Shown piece by piece: positions 49,901 to 61,710 of a stretch of DNA of 64,000 nt; positions within the stretch are counted from its first letter, which is position 1, and every line of letters begins with the position of its first letter. The stretch spans positions 27,739,150 through 27,803,149 of the forward strand of contig JASXTE010000014.1 of assembly GCA_030280995.1 (NCBI GenBank), read 5' to 3'. The notes under the pieces are model-generated. The model ran no database searches. It was not told the DNA's origin and saw only the letters and a program-made list of their open reading frames with translations. The translations under genes were made by a program, and so were the position numbers. This stretch comes from Hemileia vastatrix (Eukaryota; Basidiomycota; Pucciniomycetes; Pucciniales; Zaghouaniaceae).

Positions 49901-52900
49901 ACTCAAATTACAGGATAAGGTAATTTTCATCTCTTCCTGAACAATTCCCAAGACATGAGAACCATGAGCAAAAGCCATAGGGAAAGAGGTAATAGAGGCA
50001 ACAATAGAATCCTTTTGTTCATTAGTCAAATGATCACCAAAAGAAGCGGTATTTATTTCATGTAATAAATCATCCATTTCAGTTGTTGTTCTACCTTTAC
50101 ATTGGGTCAGTGAGTTACAAGATTTCAACAAATGCCCAGAAGGTTTAGGAGAAGAAATTTTGAATTTTCTTTTCCCATTCATTCCTAAGGTAAAGCAATT
50201 ATTTGCTGGGTCCAGTTTCACACCAAACATGGTTAAAATATCATTTCCCATAATAAACCAATTGCTCAAATTATCATTTTTCATGACAACAAATTCACAA
50301 ATAGCCCTGACAAAACCACCATTATATTTGAAGAATACAGAGGTTTTGTATTTGCCAATAGGAAATAAGGTAGAACCATACCCTCTCCATTTTTCAGAAG
50401 TTATAGGCAATAATTTACTCAAATATTCCTTATCCACTGAAGCCAAAGCTTTTTCAGATACTACACTTCCTCCAGCACCAGAATCAAGAACTACATCAAC
50501 ATTTTTACCATTAATGATAACAGGTGCCTTTAAAGGGGATATAGGAATAGAATTGTTAGTAATATCTTTAATTATCTCAGCATTTTCTACTGAAGATAAA
50601 TTCAATACACAATCTTCAGATATATTATTTAAATAATGGACATCATGTTCCAACATTAAAACATCTTTAACAGATTCATTGTCATAGGAGATATTACTTT
50701 CACAGTCACTGGAAGAATTATTGACATCAAGTTCAAGTTCATCAGTGTCTTCATTTTGTTCAACAAGATGAATTTTCTTGTCACAAACATGACCCTTCTG
50801 CCACGGTTTGTTGCATTTATAACAAGTATTTGTTGCATATTTTTTAGGTGCAACTGGGGCAGAGGGTTTACCAGATTTTTCTGGGAGCTTTATAGAAGGT
50901 TTATTCTGATCATTATAAGATTTACTAAGATAATTCTTTGGTTCATATCTATGGTTGAGTAGTACTTCATTACAGATATTAATGAAAGAAGAATTTTCCC
51001 TTACATGCTCAGTTCTAGCCACAATCAAATCCCTAAGAGAATTTGGTAATTTATACAAAATTTTATCTCTCCAAATATCATAATCCATCTTTGGATCAAT
51101 TGCTCTAAGGATTTTAGTTATTTTCATCAGAAAAACAATGGGCTTTTCAACAGAGGAGGATACATAACTAGTATTCTCATACAGTCTTTGCTGAGCTAAC
51201 CTGAATTTTGAACCACCAAACTGATTTTCAATCAAGGATTTCCAATCATTCCATGTATAATGATTGTTATCTAAGAGGACAGATTCATACCACATCAAGG
51301 CTACATTGGAAAATAAAGAAATTAGCTTAGAAACAATTTCCTCATCAGGTAGTTTATAAGATCTCTTTAAATTATCAATTCTTTGGATAAAGTGTTGCCA
51401 ATCAGAGGAAGAATCACCATCAAAGGTAGGATATTGGTCTAACTTAGGCCAATTTTTCTGACTACTGGGATGGTCCACTTTTTGGTTTGAATTATTCATT
51501 AGTAATAATTCCTGAAGTTTAGCCAGGTGTTCAGAAATTTCATTATTTACAGAAACAGCTGGTGCATGATTATCACCAGATTTTTTGCTAGTAGCAAAAG
51601 ATTTTACAGACTCATTGTCAGTTTGTTTAATGGTTGGAATATGAGGAAGAAAGGATGAACCTTGTTCAGGTTTTTTCCCTTTATTTTTATGCAGCTTACT
51701 GGCAGAAATCTCATTTAATTCATTATTGATGGTTAAGGTTGAGAACTTTTCCTGTAGGTCAGACACATAGTTTCTTATTCTTGGAATTTCAGACATCTGG
51801 TCATTCACTTTTGCAAGAGATAGAACATTTCTGTCCTCAGAAACTGAGTGTTTGGTACTTAGTGCATGGAAGTCATTTTTTAGTTTCTTCAACTCATTTT
51901 GTAGAGATTTTATTTCATTTTTGAAAGAATAATTTTCCTCAATAAGGGGTTTCAATTCACTCAATGTCTTATGCAGACTGATATTTCTATCTGAGATAGC
52001 TCTATGGTCACTTCTTATTTGTTTTTGTTGACTAAGAACAATATTCAAGGTTTCTTTGATTTTTAAATAAGCTGTATCTTGTACAGAAGAACTCACTCTA
52101 CATTGCAAGTGTAAATTATTTAATCTATCATTTTCATGGATTAACACATCTCTCACATGTTTGTCTTTCACAATATTAAAATCAAGGGTATCTTTCAAAA
52201 TTTCCTCAGAAGTTTTTTCAATTAAGTTATAGATTTCAGGGGGAACAGAATCATTTTTAATTGCAAGAGAAGGATTAATTAAAGATGTAGAAGTTAAATG
52301 TAAAGGTTCATCAAATGACAATTTGCTAATTACATCAATAGGGCTACTAGTTACAGGAAGCTGTCTTTTAACAGGTTTAACTGTTCTTTCACCATGTTCA
52401 ATAATATTACCATGGCAGAGGAGGAAACTTCCCCTGGGACTGGGTTTGGGATTGTGCTTGGGCCTTCTTTCTCCTGCTTTGTTGGTAGGGATGAGGAGGT
52501 GGATGGAAATTGGGTGTTCTGGATGGGCCAGGCTGATGATGAGGAGGGTGTTGCACATTCTGTTGGTAGTGACTCATTAGATAATCCCATTTCCATTGCT
52601 CTACTTCCATAGTATTTGGATTTTGGATGGTTGAGCTGGGTGGCTGTGAAGGTTGAGCCTGAAATTGAAGCTGATTGGGAGGCAATTGAGGAGGGGCCTG
52701 GGCCTGAATCTGGTTCCTGAGTTCTTGGACCTGATCCCACAATGTGTCTACCTTTGCTTTGTACGTCATATTTTCTGTCTTCAACTCTTTTATATGACTG
52801 GAGAGGTTGCTGATTTGTTGTGGCAGAGGAAGCTTTTTTATTTTGAAGCCTTTTGGAAGACCTTCTTGAGGCACTAGAGGCTTTACTTCCTTCTGTGGTA

Positions 52901-53088
52901 CTGGGGGAAGGGGGTTTGGTTTGTTTGCATTTCCTGTCATTTCCACATCCTGCAGTATGAGAATTCTTTGTGTTAGCATAAGATTTTTTATGACCAACTT
53001 TAGAAGAACTTACAGTGTCAGCATCATAGTCAATTTCTATCTCATCCACTTGCATGTTATCCATTTTTTCTGTCAAATTGTTGGACAT
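46979..53088 (-). CDS. Gypsy-3 Gag-Pol polyprotein, intact after removal of two introns
   Basis: The last exon alone is an uninterrupted Gag-Pol frame from 52558 or earlier. I propose exon 1 53088-53014 (25 codons, MSNNLTEKMD..DADT), intron 52950-53013 (GTAAGT..CTGCAG), exon 2 52949-52411 (coiled coil, WKWD motif, ends CCA-TG), intron 52347-52410 (GTAATA..ACTAG) and exon 3 52346-46979; total about 1993 residues. Numbering the frame from 52558: capsid about 380-540, zinc knuckle about 579-592, protease DSGAGGSVVS about 692, RT box YIDD 1047-1050, RNase H TDAS about 1195, integrase zinc-binding C..C about 1466-1469, catalytic Asp1499, Asp1561, Glu1597, chromodomain about 1805-1850. All key residues are present. 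Without splicing, the 5' frame ends as a 245-residue protein at 52351. Confidence 0.85.
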
Positions 53089-53779
53089 ACTAGTGGGAAG
53101 ATTAATATTTTACTTTGTACTTTATAAAAAATAATCAAAGTTAGTCAATAATTTGCTCCAAATAATATAAAAAAAATTTTTTAATTAATTAAATTATAGA
53201 AAATTTAACTTTCAATATAAAGTAATAATTAAAAATAATTTTTAAAAAAAATGGATTGCAAGTTTAAATTGGGAATAACAAGTTAGTTAATTCAACCAAT
53301 TAATTACCAATATTAAATATGGCAATATATTGGGACTAAGCACAATGTACTTTTAAGTCAACCAAAAATTAACAATAATTAATAATAAAAAAAAAATTAA
53401 ATTAATAATTCAATTTGTATTAATAATAATGTTAATTCTTCTAGGACTAAGAGGATTTAACACTCTATAATGGTCAACTAGGAAAAAAAATTTTTTAAAA
53501 ATTGAACACTTACACTCAGTGAATCAGCAATTAAGCCACAATCACTGTTATTGCAATAAAAATATAGTATTATGAGTGAGAGGCGCAAAGGTGAACTTAC
53601 TATAGTGATCGAAAAATCACTTCAAAATAATATAAAAATTAATATTATATAAACCTAATATGTCGAACCCAAGTTCGAAACACAGTCGCGGCAAAAGTTT
53701 CGTTTTGCTAGGTGGTCCGTGCGTTTTGTCGTTCGTCGCCAGGCTTCGATCGTCGTCGTCGTTTGGAAAGGCCCCCAGT
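53089..53779 (-). other. 5' leader of Gypsy-3 with primer binding site
   Basis: About 690 nt between the 5' LTR and Gag. Directly after the LTR the minus strand reads ACTGGGGGCCTTTCC, nearly the same as TTGGGGGTCTTTCC in Gypsy-2; the part from TGG on is the likely tRNA primer site. I cannot name the tRNA. Confidence 0.65.
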
Positions 53780-54921
53780 TGTCGGTCAGTCGTCTAGAAG
53801 AAGGAGAAAATAGAATAGGGAATGAGAGGAGGAGCAGGAGGAAAGGAGTATAGGTAATAAAAAAAATAAAATTTAATAAAATTATTTAATTTATTGAGAG
53901 AAAGGCAACGACGAGTGAGCTGAGAAGAAATAACAATTTGGTTTTATAAATATTAATATTATTTAAATAAGAATTCTGCGCGGCAACCAATATAATTACT
54001 ATCAGACTTAAAGCAACCTTTAAATTGTTATATAAAATTTTAATTAGAATTTTATTACTAATAAAAAGAATATAAACGTAATATAAAAATTGTATTTAAA
54101 TTGTTGAGTGTATAATAAGTGATAAGGCTACAGGGGATTATCCAAGGCCCTTTTATAGGCAATGGGTCCTCTGAAGCGCTACTATATCAGTAAATACAAT
54201 GATTAGAAAGGAATAAAACAAATATATCAAAAAGAGTAAATGAAACATAACAATATAGAGAAAAACATGAAACAATTAATTAAAAGCCCAATTAAGAATC
54301 CAATTTCCCCGCCATTAATCCCCAAATCAGTAAGTGACAATAGTAAATAACTAAACAAGAGTGGAAACATAGGAACTATGAGAAATATAAATTCCAACAG
54401 ATGGTCCATCCTGATTTGAGGACATTTTAAGTGAAACAAAAAATAATTTGACGCAACAAAACAATCAATTAATCTCAATTTAGTTCAAATTAATCTATTT
54501 GTTTTTTTCTAACACAATTAAGGGTCAAAAGAAGCGTCCTTAATAATTGTTTAGTGTCATATGAGAGGTATTAGTTAATATATAAATTTAAGTAATTAAT
54601 TTAAATATATTATAAATCAAATTTACACTTGTAATTATAATATATGTTTTTTAATTAATCAAATATAAATTTATAATTATTAAATATATAAAAATGCGCC
54701 ATTATTTGTAGAATATATTATATTATGCTCAATTTAATTGTATATAAAAATATATATAACCAATAAATTTAATGTAACATTTGTATATAATAAAATTCTT
54801 ATATAATTTCATTATGTAATAAAATATTAAGTTATATTCATTAAATACAAGTTTTACCCACTCTTTAAGGTTTTATAATTTATATATCATTTACTGGACT
54901 CCTGGAATAGCCTGGCTGACA
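53780..54921 (-). repeat. 5' LTR of Gypsy-3
   Basis: 1142 bp, near-identical to 45803-46945. On the minus strand CCTATAAAAGGG (TATA core at 54151-54157) is the probable promoter. Followed by GTATT at 54922-54926. Confidence 0.93.
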
Positions 54922-54926
54922 GTATT

Positions 54927-55231
54927 TCTAGCCTTAAAATATTGGTATTCCTCTAACAAAAATATTTTTTAAATAAATTTAATTTTTTTTTCATTATTTA
55001 ATTACAAAATTTCAAATTTCAAATTTATTTTACCTTACTAAAAAATTTAGTTGAAAATTTAATTTTGGATTTCCAAATAATTAACTTAAAAGTCAAAAAT
55101 TAAAAAAAAAAATTATAAATATAATTATGAGAAAGGGGTAAATTAAATTTATGATATTCATATAAAATTTTATATATATTTTATGTTGTTTGAATTTTAA
55201 ATTTAATGTATTACAAAAATTATTATTAAAT
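54927..55231. other. AT-rich flank
   Basis: AT-rich DNA with no gene or repeat that I can support. Confidence 0.5.
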
Positions 55232-56056
55232 AACCAAGCCAAGTGAAATTGGCTTGGGTTTTTGGTATCACTAGCACTTATTTTTTCTCTTATAGTCACG
55301 TTTTGAATTTTTTTTTTTTTGGTTTTTTTCAATCTTTCTCGTTTTTTTATGATTTTTAATGTTTTTAAGACCAAAGTTGCTTTCAAACAACTTTGGTCTA
55401 ATTTTTCTCTCACTTCCCCACCAGTTTGCACCTGGTGGGGAAAATCGCTATCATTTTAGAAACCAAACTCCCTTGCAGAGACTTTGGTTTCTCTGTGTGC
55501 ATTGCACAGCCAGTTATTTTCTGGCTGTGCAATGCACTGCATGCAGCACATGCAACATGCATCGCTGCTGCTGCATGCAACATGCATTGCATGTGCTGTT
55601 CATATCTCATGCAGCTGATTTCAAGTCAGCTGCATGAAATATGGAAGTGAGTGTGCAAAGCACGTTGCATACATTTTTGGCCACCTCCCAGCCTAGTAAA
55701 TTGGCTAAAAGGGTGGCAAATATAAAAGCAAGCAGCCAAAGTTGCTTTTAGAAACTTTGGTTGCCTGAAAGCAACACTTCCAGCCAGGGGAAACCTGGCT
55801 GGAAGTACTAAATTGAAATGTAAGGGACCCAAGCCAATATCAAAGGCTTGGGTCATAAATTAAGGTTTCCAAAAAGCAGCCAGTAGTAATCTGGCTGCAA
55901 TAAAAAGTAAAATTTCTAATTAAAATACATAAATAAATAAAAATGTGTTTAAATAAGATATACAACACTCTGCAGCCAGTTAGAAACGGCCTTCCATTGT
56001 TACACATCAAAACAAAATCAAATGTTGATTTCAGCAACATTGGCCATGTTTTGATA
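55232..56056. repeat. array of about 12 consecutive, mostly different hairpins
   Basis: Stems in order: CCAAGCCAA/TTGGCTTGG (55234-55257, bulged outside), AGACCAAAGTTG (55368-55399), CCCCACCAG (55416-55440), AGAAACCAAA (55458-55492), TGCATTGCACAGCCAG (16 bp, 55498-55536), CAGCACATGCAA (55544-55598), CATGCAGCTGA (55608-55636), GCCACC plus AGCC (55680-55717), CCAAAGTT (55736-55760), ACTTCCAGCCAGG (13 bp, loop 5, 55776-55806), GACCCAAGCC (55826-55854), GCAGCCAG (55876-55898), then ATCAAAACA with inner AATGTTG (56006-56056). Loops are mostly 5-15 nt. Stems differ in sequence but often contain GCCA. Small frames here are by-products. Identity unknown: a structured RNA, a fold-back element or protein-binding palindromes are all possible. 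Confidence 0.85.
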
Positions 56057-57599
56057 TTTCAAGCCAAGTAAGATCAGGAAAAAGGTCAAGGCAAAAAAAT
56101 TTCCCAATTAAAAATCTACCAATTTAATATGGTGGGGAGGTTCATATTTTAGAAATAGGTGGTGCACATACTAGTTCCATTTAAAAAAATTTGAAAATGA
56201 AATAATTTTGACGCAATGTAAATTTAAATGTGATGAGTGTATGTTTTTTAGCTACATGAAAAACGGTAGCTAGAATTATGTGGCGTCATTTTTTTTTAGA
56301 TGTGAAATTAAGCATTCCACAAACCTTCATCTGTACTACATGCAGCCAAGTAAATTCTTGCTGGAATTAGTATATGCATAGGAAAAAATGATCATGCTGT
56401 GTACAGTGCCTTGGCAACATTATTCTTTGAATTTAGATGAAGTTTATTATATGACTGGGAGAGCTGCATTTCTTTGAAAAAGAGATCAGTGAAAATTCAT
56501 GATATCAACATCTGTTTGCCACCAAATTTATTGTTCCTTTCTCTGTCTCACTTACCTTTTTCAAAAATTATTGATCATATTTTTGCTTTATCATTTTGAA
56601 TTATAGGTACTATTTTCTTGACATTAACTGATTACTAGTAAGAAAAATTTTCTTGCTATTGCATTTCATATCATTTTAGTTTGTTACTCTTTTTTACACT
56701 TTTGACAAGTCAATCTAATGATTCTAATTCTGAATTTATTTCTAAGGTATCTTTTACTGTACCCTTTCAAATTATTATCATAAAAATTCTTTTTCAGTTA
56801 ACTTTAAGTTTTTTTATTTGTTTGTGAGTTTACTTTTATTTATTCCTTATCAGAAATGTTCAATTTATTTATCTAACTATTTTTTTTAAAACAGTGATTA
56901 TAAATTAAACTTTATAACAAATTTTGATCAATCAGCTACAAATGAAAGAAGATTTTATAGACACGTAAGTTCATGTTTTGCTTATCATTTTTCTATATAT
57001 CTTTAATACTATCTCAACCATTATATTATTAATATGAAAAGTAAAACATCATCTAATACTTGCTGAAAGCATACAGGATAATGTTTTGCTTTTCATAATA
57101 ATAATAAGATTGTTTGTAATTTACCTTTAATTTATTGATTTTTAAGTTGTTTCAAGGTCTCATACTTGCTGAAAGCATACAGGACAATGCTACAATTTAA
57201 AAATTAAAAATTTATTGAAGTATAACTTTCTAAGTCAATATATTGGTCAGAGCAAGATTTTTCATTTTATATATGTGGATATGATAGTTCTGTAAATTTT
57301 AAATATTACTAGTGTATGGGAGTTATACTGTCATTATATTATTAATATTAAGTGTAGAGCCAAATCTCGTACTTGCTGAAGGCATACAGGATAAAGCTAT
57401 ACTCTTTATATGTATAATTTAATAAAGTATACCTTTGAAACACTTTCTTAATATTTGAAATAAATAAAAAGTATATAAATTTACTAATATGTAGATACGC
57501 TAATTTTATATTTCTAATATTGAAGATATGATAAATTTAAAGTTATCATTAACTGATAATTGAAATTCTGTTACTATTTTCTATTTTCTAATTTTTTTC
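56057..57599. other. AT-rich region with a three-copy dispersed repeat
   Basis: No credible gene. The motif ACTTGCTGAAAGCATACAGGA occurs at about 57058 and 57162, with one change at about 57370. Copies one and three also share TCATTATATTATTAATAT upstream, so the true repeat unit is about 65 bp. Confidence 0.6.
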
Positions 57600-58303
57600 T
57601 ATTTTAAATCAAAATTGAATTCTCTTAGGATCAAACCATCAATGAGTAACAATTTGAAAAAAGAACAGCCAGTGAAGAACTCTAACAATAGGTGTGTGAA
57701 ATAAATTGCTACCAGAATGAAACTTGTAAATGCTCTTGAAATGGATACAAATGGGAAGAAGCCACATTTCTATGCACGATCTTATGTAAATAATATGACA
57801 GTTTTCAATAATTATTACAATTTTTTTCCTGGTTGTAGTATTTATAAACCAAAAAGTGTCTTAATACCTAATGTTCTTGTGCAGACTTTTGAAATTCATG
57901 AGCTCAAAGAACTAGATATGTTAGAAGTACAGTGCAATGCTTTAAGGATCTTTCTTACTGCAAACATAAAATTAAAAATAATGGTTATCATCAAAGAGCT
58001 AGTGGTCTTGGAAAAATGTTTGATGGTAGCTTTATCTTAGATAGGAAGAAATCTTTATATATTCATAAGTATCACTTTTTTAATTTAAATACTGAATTTT
58101 TGAATGCTTTTCCTTGCAGAAGAATACACTGATGATATTGTACACATGGATGAATATAAAAAACAAATGAAGAGGATTGCAATGTACTTTGAATATTTTA
58201 TTAAAAAAATACCATATGTAAAGTACAAAAGCAACTAATCTTTGTGCAAAACTTTGCATTCCTGGATTTTCAAAAGTTTCTAATGAAGAAGAGGGTGTAC
58301 CGT
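57600..58303 (+). pseudogene. unrecognised coding relic
   Basis: Frames here look coding: MKLVNALEMDTNGKKPHFYA and NVLVQTFEIHELKELDMLEV from 57717, then after a frame change KHKIKNNGYHQRASGLGKMF, FILDRKKSLYIHK, EEYTDDIVHMDEYKKQMKR and LCAKLCIPGFSKVSNEEEGV up to 58303, where an LTR begins. TTCCTTGCAG near 58120 could be an intron acceptor. I do not recognise the family; a transposon protein or a broken host gene are both possible. Confidence 0.4.
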
Positions 58304-58623
58304 TGTAGAAAATCCTATAGTACTAGCTATAGGCCTTGACCAAGTAAGTTGGAGAAAAACCAGAAATAATAATCCCTGTCCCTTTAGAAAAACAAGTGAG
58401 ATTTACATGTTGCAGAAAATTTTAGATCTGTTTGCTAGACCCTCTAATTAAACACTCTTGACCTCTTTAAAAGTGAAGATAATAGTTCCAGACAGAATGC
58501 CAGAAAGATTTGAATAGAACAGTAATATATTCCAAAAAAAAATCAGCCAATGAGACAGTGAGGAACAGAGAGGTCATGAGTAAAGAGTGATAAGTTTCTT
58601 CCCTAAAAACTTCCCACACACGC
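58304..58623 (-). repeat. truncated LTR of the gag-only element family
   Basis: TGTAGAAAATCCTATAG onward matches the LTR at 58624 with roughly 10% differences and stops at CACACACGC, where the next LTR starts. The rest of this LTR should lie right of the window if the second element inserted into it. Confidence 0.8.
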
Positions 58624-59550
58624 TGTAGACAATCCTATAGTACTAGCTATAGGCCTTGATCAAGAAAATTGGAGAAAAACCAGAGAGAATATCCCCTGTC
58701 CCTTAAGAAAAATAAGTGAGATTGACCTGTTGCATCAAATTGGAGATCTGTTTGCTAGACCCTCTAATTAAACACTCTTGACCCCTTTAAAAGTGAAGAT
58801 AATAGTCCCAGACAGACTACCAGAAAGAGTTGAAATGAACAGTAATTTATTCCAAACAAACACAAGCCAATGAGACAGTGAGGAACAGAGAGGTGATGAG
58901 AAAAGAGATAAGATGATTCCCGAAAATTCTTCCCGCACACACATCATACAGCCAGTGCACAGACCACCCTGACCAATTCCCCACCCAAAATCCAGCTTTC
59001 CCAGCCTTTTTCATGCATAAGAGTGCATTTTAGCGCCTCCCCAGCGCCCAGGTGGGCAGGCCTCTTGGAGACGGCTCCGCTTAGGAGAAGGCGGGCTTCT
59101 TCTAGGCCCTAAAACACCCATACAACCAATAAAAACCCTAAAAAACCCTTAAATCCCATAACTTTACTAATAAACAAGATGAACACACATAAGACATACC
59201 AAAATGAAAAGAAAATGAAGGAAAATAAGCTGAGACATAATAAGTGACCCTAGCTTAAGCCTACATAAGCACCACTAAGCAATAAACATCTAATAAATAC
59301 CAATAAGAACACCTTAACTACCCTATAAAGCAAGGTAACCACCCATAAGGGATACCAAAATGAAGAGAAAAGAAAGGACATTAAGCTGAGACATAATAAG
59401 TGACCCTAGCTTAAGGCTCCATAAACACTACTAAATATCACCTAAAGATGAAAAAAAACCACTAATAACACCATAACCCCAATAACACCCTACATACCAA
59501 ATACTCCCAAATATGAACTCCAAAGGCCTACCCAGGTTTGGATCACCACA
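58624..59550 (-). repeat. 3' LTR of gag-only LTR element
   Basis: 927 bp: plus strand TGTAGACAATCC at the left, ATCACCACA at the right, i.e. TGTGGTGAT..TTGTCTACA on the minus strand. GGAGGGAGGA (minus strand, 59551-59560) directly precedes it as polypurine tract, which fixes the boundary. Confidence 0.8.
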
Positions 59551-59879
59551 TCCTCCCTCCAATCAAGAATGTCCCCATTCTTCCTTTGCCAAAAACCATG
59601 TTAAAACACCTCTTCAGAATCTTTACAAACAGCCCATTTCTCTCTTCCACCAGATCTTATTCCATCCTAAGTGAACTTCTGAACCAGCAATCCAAGTTTC
59701 TTCTTTAAAACTTCTCTTGAGCCCTGCCTTAATATTAAATCTATCTCTGTGAAAAGAATCTCTTTCTCCTGTTCCTGAATTCCAACTCTAACTGTACCAG
59801 CTTCCAACAATGAAAAGTGATATCCAGTTGACAAGTCTTCCTGACTATAACCTTCTACCAGCATAAATATTTCCTCATT

Positions 59880-60770
59880 TTATAGTCTTGGGGGACTCAC
59901 AACCTTCAGTTTAAAGTCTTGGGGGACTAAAAGCTATCAGTTTAAAGTCTTGAGGGACTAACAGCCCTCAGTTTAAAGTCTTGGGGGACTAACAGCCCTC
60001 AGTTTATAGTCTTGGGGGACTCCAAAAATCCTCAGTTTATAGTCTTGGGGGACTGAAAAAACCTGAATCACAGAACCCAGAACCAGAGATCAACAAGAAA
60101 AAGATTTAGAGAAGTAACTAACTTTCTGGGGTAACTGTATATAGAGCTGCCAGCCCATCAGTCACCCCCAAGCTTGCCTTTACAAAACTCAGAAGTTCCC
60201 CCTTGGATCCTTCTGCCTTTACACTTCCACATCACACTGCCTCCCATTCCTCAGTTTATAGTCTTGGGGGACTACACCATTAAAAATCCTCAGTTTAAAG
60301 TCTTGGGGGACTAACACAGTGTTCAGTTTAAAGTCTTGACAGACTACTTCTTGACAAAATCTTGAAACCAGCCAGTTTAAAGTCTTGGAGGATTACTAGA
60401 TCCACAGTAGTAAAATTAAATTCTTGAATAAATCTTTAACAACCAGCCAGTTTTAAGTCTTGGAGGACTAACAGAATTTTCAGTTTAAAGTCTTGATGGA
60501 CATACAACCCTCAGTTTAAAGTCTTGGGGGACTGACAGCCCTCAGTTTAAATTCTTAGGGGACTAACAGAATTTTCAGTTTAAAGTCTTAGGGGACTCCA
60601 AAAAATCCTCAGTTTATAGTCTTGGGGGACTTTCCCTAAAAAAATCTTGAGCCCATAATTAAAAGATCAGTTTAAAGTCATGAAGGACTTTCCAGAAAAA
60701 AAAATCTTGAAGATATATCCCATAATTAAAAAATTAAAAAAAAAAATTCAGCTTGAAGTCTTGAAGGACC
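59880..60770. repeat. 31-40-bp interspersed minisatellite
   Basis: About 18-20 copies of CAGTTTAAAGTCTTGGGGGA (variants with TTATAG or GAAGG) in two clusters (59880-60060 and 60250-60770), separated by short variable stretches such as CTAACAGCCCT. Further single copies occur at 61250 and 61510. Confidence 0.88.
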
Positions 60771-61710
60771 TTCCACAAAAAATCTTGAAGATATAGCCCA
60801 TAAATCCCCAAACCAAAAACCATCAAAGCCAAAATATTTAACCTCCTTTAAAAAAGAAAACAAAATAAAACGGTATCCCCCAGCCAATTGATGAGCTGAT
60901 CCCCTGATACCTTACCCACATCCAAGTGCACCTTGATGTGGTCACACCTAAAAGTTTTTTTTATTTTGACTCCTCCTCTTCTACCAAAAACATTGCCAGA
61001 GCCCTATCTTGAGCCTTTGAACAAACATAGTCTCCATAAAAAAATTAAAAGAGAAAAAAGAGAAAAAAAGAAAATAATCTTGAATCCACCACTTTCACAT
61101 CCAACACCCTAGAACCACATAGCAAAGCCAGCTCCAGGTTAACAGAAAAGATCACTGGGTAGGCTCCCTCCAATAAATAAAAATGATAGGAGACCACCAG
61201 TGATCCACCACCAATCCAAAAGCACCAAAAAACATCCAAGGAAATCCATTTTAAAGTCATAGAGGACTAAAAACCTGAATCACAAAAAAAACAACACTAG
61301 AATTCAACTAGAAAAAAACCAAAGGCTTGAAACAGACATTCTGGGGTAACTGTTCTACAGAGCAGCCAGCTCATCCGTTACCCCCACACTTTCCAAAATA
61401 AAATCTAGAAGCCCCCCTGGGTACATTCTAACAAAAACACAACATCCAACAGAATTAAACAAAACCAATAAACATGAGGGGTCCAGCACTTGAATACCAA
61501 AAGAATTTCCAGTCTAAAGTCATGGTGGACTAAAATCCTGTTAAAGAAAAAAACCAATACTAGAATTCAAAAAAATTAATAGAAGGGGTTGGAAACAGAC
61601 ACTCTGGGGTAACTGTTGATAGAGCAGCCAGCCCATCAGTCACCCCCACACTTGCCAAAAAAAAATCTAGAAGCCCAACCCCTGGGTACCTTCTAACAAA
61701 AAGGATTTTC
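60060..61710. repeat. three diverged copies of a longer repeat
   Basis: The block with CTGGGGTAACTGT, AGAGC.GCCAGC and GT.ACCCCCA recurs at about 60128, 61341 and 61604, each after a GAATTCAA- or GATCAACAAG-type lead and before CTAGAAGCCC or CAGAAGTTCC. The last two are about 265 bp apart. Confidence 0.75.

Larger units (their letters stand above)
45803..54921 (-). mobile_element. Gypsy-3: complete, young chromovirus
   Basis: 9119-bp Ty3/Gypsy element on the minus strand. The LTRs are 1143 and 1142 bp and differ by about three substitutions and one A-run indel. A 5-bp GTATT duplication, polypurine tract, candidate primer site and a full-length Gag-Pol are all present. It belongs to the same family group as the Gypsy-2 tandem (similar protein, PBS and PPT) but is clearly distinct in sequence. 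Confidence 0.93.

Noticed and set aside
55359..55856. Short Cys/His-rich frames over the hairpin array, resembling small secreted proteins
   Set aside because: The CysMetHis-type words come from repeated TGCATGC in the stems, appear in both strands, and have no supported start or signal peptide.
59880..60770. Possible CRISPR-like array (regular repeat with spacers)
   Set aside because: The setting is eukaryotic, repeats vary in sequence and spacing, spacers are short and repetitive, and it lies inside an LTR element.
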